Below are positions 15,246-17,476 of a stretch of DNA of 17,476 bases, one piece after another; within the stretch, counting starts at the first letter, position 1, and each line of letters opens with the position of its first letter. The notes beneath the pieces were generated by a model. The model had not been told where the DNA came from. It saw only the letters and a list, made by a program, of their open reading frames with translations, and did not search any database. The translations under genes were made by a program, and so were the position numbers. The stretch lies in the NCBI GenBank assembly GCA_026388365.1, contig JAPLJW010000237.1, positions 1-17,476 of the forward strand, read 5' to 3'. The DNA comes from Deltaproteobacteria bacterium (GTDB lineage: Bacteria; Desulfobacterota; Syntrophia; Syntrophales; UBA5619).

Positions 15246-15285
15246 GAGTGAAACTCCCCGCGGCGAGACGCGGGGAGTTTCACTC
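15246..15285 (+). terminator. Long perfect hairpin after the hydrolase gene (terminator-like)
   Basis: GAGTGAAACTCCCCG (15246-15260) pairs perfectly with CGGGGAGTTTCACTC (15271-15285). Two further G-C pairs inside leave the loop GCGAGA, for a 17-bp stem. It begins 30 nt after the hydrolase stop. No T-tract follows on the plus strand (CAAAAGAAC), while on the minus strand TTCGATTTTA follows, so it may act as a U-less terminator, a stabilising mRNA 3' end, or a terminator for minus-strand transcription. Confidence 0.6.
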
Positions 15286-15417
15286 CAAAAGAACAAACAA
15301 TATTTAAAAAAAAATTGTCGAGAAACGGTAGAACGATTTGGAGCAGTACGTATTAGGCGGGTGTATACCGTAACGACCCAGAATTGAAGTGAGGATCTGT
15401 AACGGAAAGTCATAACG

Positions 15418-15927
15418 GTGATCTCCAAAGCAACCATGAAGACCTTCTTCCGTCACGCCCGCGAACTGGGGGCGCTGGAAGCCAAGCTGATCGAAGCGGC
15501 CAGTATCGTCACTGCGCCCTGGGTCAGACTCAAATGCCGGTATGGCTGCGGCGGCTATAACACGAGCCTCTGCTGCCCGCCTCATACACCCACCTACCTG
15601 GAGACGCGGGAGGTGATCGCCAGTTACCAATACGCCGTCCTGATCCACTGCCAGGAGATCGGCAGCCTCACCGCTATCGTTTGCGACCTGGAACGCCGCA
15701 TATTCCTGGCCGGCTTTTACAAGGCCCTTGGCCTGGGAAGCGGGCCATGCCAATTGTGCGCGAAATGTAATGCCAAGCGATGCACTCACATCGAGCAGGC
15801 GCGCCCCTCCATGGAGGCCTGCGGCATCGACGTGTATGCCACGGTCCGGGCCAACGGCTACCCCATCGAAGTGGTGAAGGATTACTCGGACGACGCCAAT
15901 TACTATGGCCTGGTGCTGATCGAGTGA
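15418..15927 (+). CDS. DUF2284 family cysteine-rich metal-binding protein
   Basis: This protein is 169 residues from GTG 15418, which has GGAAAG 8 nt upstream; ATG 15436 (163 residues, MKTFFRHARELG) also fits family starts. Counting from 15436, cysteines lie at 34, 38, 46, 47 (CRYGCGGYN, LCCPPHTPT) and in a ferredoxin-like run C105-x2-C108-x2-C111-x4-C116 (PCQLCAKCNAKRC), with C72, C83 and C129 besides. Family knowledge: DUF2284 proteins are predicted metal or Fe-S binding proteins common in anaerobes and methanogens; no biochemical role is established to my knowledge. It is cytoplasmic. It lies alone after a 200-nt gap, so it is probably monocistronic; no clear promoter is seen. Confidence 0.85.
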   Translation: MISKATMKTFFRHARELGALEAKLIEAASIVTAPWVRLKCRYGCGGYNTSLCCPPHTPTYLETREVIASYQYAVLIHCQEIGSLTAIVCDLERRIFLAGFYKALGLGSGPCQLCAKCNAKRCTHIEQARPSMEACGIDVYATVRANGYPIEVVKDYSDDANYYGLVLIE

Positions 15928-16028
15928 TGATTCCCTGTTCCGGGGGAGTTACGGCTGCGGCCGCCATCTCGCCCGGTCGATGAAAACCGTGTGGAGACCT
16001 TTGAATTTCTGACGCAACTGGGTAAACT

Positions 16029-16098
16029 GTCATTCCTGCGGAAGCAGGAATCCGGTCACCTGAGCGGCTTCATAGATTCCAGCTTTCGCGGGAATGAC
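16029..16098. repeat. 70-bp palindromic dispersed repeat (MITE/REP-like)
   Basis: The 24-bp left end (16029-16052, starting GTCATTCCTGCGG) is an inverted copy of the right end (16075-16098, ending GCGGGAATGAC) with 21 of 24 positions matching. Each arm is itself a small palindrome (TTCCTGC-GGAA-GCAGGAA; TTCCAGC-TTTC-GCGGGAA). This is the form of the widespread GTCATTCCCGCG-type non-coding repeats found in many proteobacterial genomes. It lies between the DUF2284 gene and the DUF4301 gene. Confidence 0.75.
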
Positions 16099-16137
16099 AA
16101 AGAGAGCAGATTATCAAAGCTTTCGTGTGAGGACCCG

Positions 16138-16251
16138 ATGGCAAAACAGCAGGGGTCAAGACGGCAGAAGGATATTGCCCGCGTGTTGCGGGACCGGAAG
16201 GCGCTCCCGTCCGAAAAGATCCGAAAAGGGAAGAAGGATAGAAAGAAATGA
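16138..16251 (+). CDS. Possible 37-residue basic peptide coupled to the DUF4301 gene
   Basis: This short frame starts at ATG 16138 with GAGGA 4 nt upstream and ends in a TGA that overlaps the ATG of the next gene (ATGA, 16248-16251). The product is very basic (MAKQQGSRRQKDIARVL, then many Lys/Arg to the end) and has no recognised domain. The four-base overlap suggests translational coupling, a hint that it is real. It starts only 40 nt after the palindromic repeat, so it could equally be the tail of a gene cut by that element. Confidence 0.35.
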   Translation: MAKQQGSRRQKDIARVLRDRKALPSEKIRKGKKDRKK

Positions 16252-17476
16252 CGGGGAACACGGCTGGGGGCTTGTGGTCCGCGGAGGACCGGAAACAGAT
16301 CACCGCGCAGGGGCTGAACCTCGAGGAGGTGGAGAGACAGCTCACGATCTTCCGGCGCGGTGTCCCGCCGGTCCGTCTGAACAGGCCTTGCCGGGCGGGT
16401 GACGGGATCGTCGCAATTTCGGGGACGGAGCGGCAGAACCTGCTGGCGGCCTATGAAGAGGCCCGTCGGACGCGCCGGCTCATGAAATTCGTTCCCGCGT
16501 CCGGGGCGGCGAGCCGGATGTTCCGCGAGTGGTACCGCTGCCTTGATGCGGGCGGTTTCGTGGACGAGGTTGAAGGGGCCGTTTTTACTGCGGATTTGAA
16601 GAAATATGCGTTTTTCCCCGATCTGCGGACGGTTATCGCCGCAAAGGGGCGCGATATCGACGCCTTGCTTGCGAATCGGGAGGAGGCGGCCGTCCTGCGT
16701 TTCATCCTGACGGAAGAGGGTCTGAATTACGGCCTCCTTCCCAAGGCCCTTTTGAAATTTCACGCCTATCCGGAGGGGTGCCGGACCGCCCTCGAGGAGC
16801 ACCTTGTCGAGGCGGCCCTCTACGCCCGGGATGCCGGAAACATCTCACGCCTCCATTTTACTGTTTCCCGCGAACACGCGGACGACGTCCGGGCGCTTCT
16901 GTCGCGGGTGATCCGTGATTACGAATCCCGTTTGGATACGGTGTTCGAGGTCGGCATCTCCACCCAAGATCCGGCAACGGATACCATCGCCGTGGACGCG
17001 GAATACCGCCCCTTTCGAACCGAAGAGGGGGAACTGATTTTTCGCCCGGGGGGCCACGGCGCGCTTCTCCGGAACCTGAATCTCCTCGATGAGGATGTTA
17101 TCTTCCTCAAGAACATCGACAATACCGTGCCGGATCGCCTCAAGACGGAGACGGTCCTCTGGAAGAAGCTCCTGGCCGGCTATCTGATCAAGCTTCAGGA
17201 GGAGATCTTTACCTGTGTTCGACTTCTTGCGGAGGAGAACGGCACGGGGAAAGAATTAGAGAGGATGTGCGATTTTGCAGAAAAAGAGGTGAACATCGGT
17301 ATCCCGGACGGTTTCCGGGATCTTTCCCTGTCCGGGCGGCGGTCGCTTCTTTTCGGATGGCTGAACCGGCCGCTCCGGGTCTGCGGGATGGTGAAAAATG
17401 AGGGAGAGCCGGGCGGCGGTCCTTTCTGGGTCGATGATCCGGACGGGAAGGGCGGGGCCTCCCTTCAGATCATCGA
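16248..17476 (+). CDS. DUF4301 family protein, 5' part (runs off the window)
   Basis: The frame is open from ATG 16248 (AAGAAGGAT at 16230-16238) to the right edge, about 409 residues; the family is usually near 510. Conserved blocks: FVPASGAASRMFREW (about residues 82-96), LLPKALLKFHAYPEG, LHFTVSREH, FRPGGHGALLRNLN, DVIFLKNIDNTVPDR, and RVCGMVKNEGEPGGGPFWV near the edge. The GAASRM and LPKALLKFH blocks resemble the glycine-rich/Arg loop and PK motif of nucleotide-sugar nucleotidyltransferases, so an NTP-transferase-like role is possible; this is inference, and no function is established to my knowledge. Probably cytoplasmic. It may be cotranscribed with the preceding short frame. Confidence 0.85.
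   Translation, partial: MTGNTAGGLWSAEDRKQITAQGLNLEEVERQLTIFRRGVPPVRLNRPCRAGDGIVAISGTERQNLLAAYEEARRTRRLMKFVPASGAASRMFREWYRCLDAGGFVDEVEGAVFTADLKKYAFFPDLRTVIAAKGRDIDALLANREEAAVLRFILTEEGLNYGLLPKALLKFHAYPEGCRTALEEHLVEAALYARDAGNISRLHFTVSREHADDVRALLSRVIRDYESRLDTVFEVGISTQDPATDTIAVDAEYRPFRTEEGELIFRPGGHGALLRNLNLLDEDVIFLKNIDNTVPDRLKTETVLWKKLLAGYLIKLQEEIFTCVRLLAEENGTGKELERMCDFAEKEVNIGIPDGFRDLSLSGRRSLLFGWLNRPLRVCGMVKNEGEPGGGPFWVDDPDGKGGASLQII

Noticed and set aside
15991..16137. GTG start at 15991 giving an 86-residue protein ending at 16251
   Set aside because: Most of the extra length is translation of the palindromic repeat.

Overview
The window looks like chromosomal DNA of a GC-rich, strictly anaerobic Deltaproteobacterium (Desulfobacterota, perhaps a Syntrophus/Smithella-like lineage). 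This is inferred from gene content: an acyl-CoA dehydratase activase-related protein, a DUF2284 metal protein, a DUF4301 protein and an RND efflux operon. No rRNA or other taxonomic marker is present, so the placement is tentative. I saw no tRNA, rRNA, CRISPR array, intact insertion sequence or phage gene.

Layout. (1) 1-2333, plus strand: the 3' end of a large 2-hydroxyacyl-CoA-dehydratase/activase-type protein, followed 4 nt later by a patatin-like (RssA/NTE-type) serine lipase. (2) 2330-3073, minus strand: a metallo-beta-lactamase-fold hydrolase whose stop codon interlocks with that of the patatin gene in a shared TTAA. (3) 3291-4691: a stand-alone, somewhat divergent AMP-forming acyl-CoA synthetase/ligase with its own sigma70-like promoter. 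(4) 4970-13119: a seven-gene, tightly packed multidrug-efflux operon: TetR regulator, TolC-type outer-membrane protein 1, a tiny lipoprotein, TolC-type protein 2, periplasmic adaptor, RND pump, and a small PII-like protein of the kind found beside other RND pumps. Most junctions overlap or are nearly abutting, which points to translational coupling. (5) 13120-15290: a compositionally different, AT-richer island. It holds a possible degraded repeat, a possible small ORF, a promoter and a structured leader with two mutually exclusive hairpins, then a secreted Ig-like-domain/alpha-beta hydrolase gene closed by a perfect long hairpin. (6) 15418-17476: a cysteine-rich DUF2284 protein, a 70-bp palindromic repeat, a possible 37-residue basic peptide, and the 5' part of a DUF4301 gene that runs off the window.

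How the parts work together. The efflux operon is self-contained. The TetR protein probably senses a pump substrate and controls its own operon through an inverted repeat near the start. The adaptor and pump would assemble with one or both TolC-type channels, and the PII-like protein could tune the pump. Most other genes look like independent units. The most interesting features are the efflux operon with two outer-membrane channels, an intervening micro-lipoprotein and a PII-like partner, and the leader RNA in front of the secreted hydrolase.
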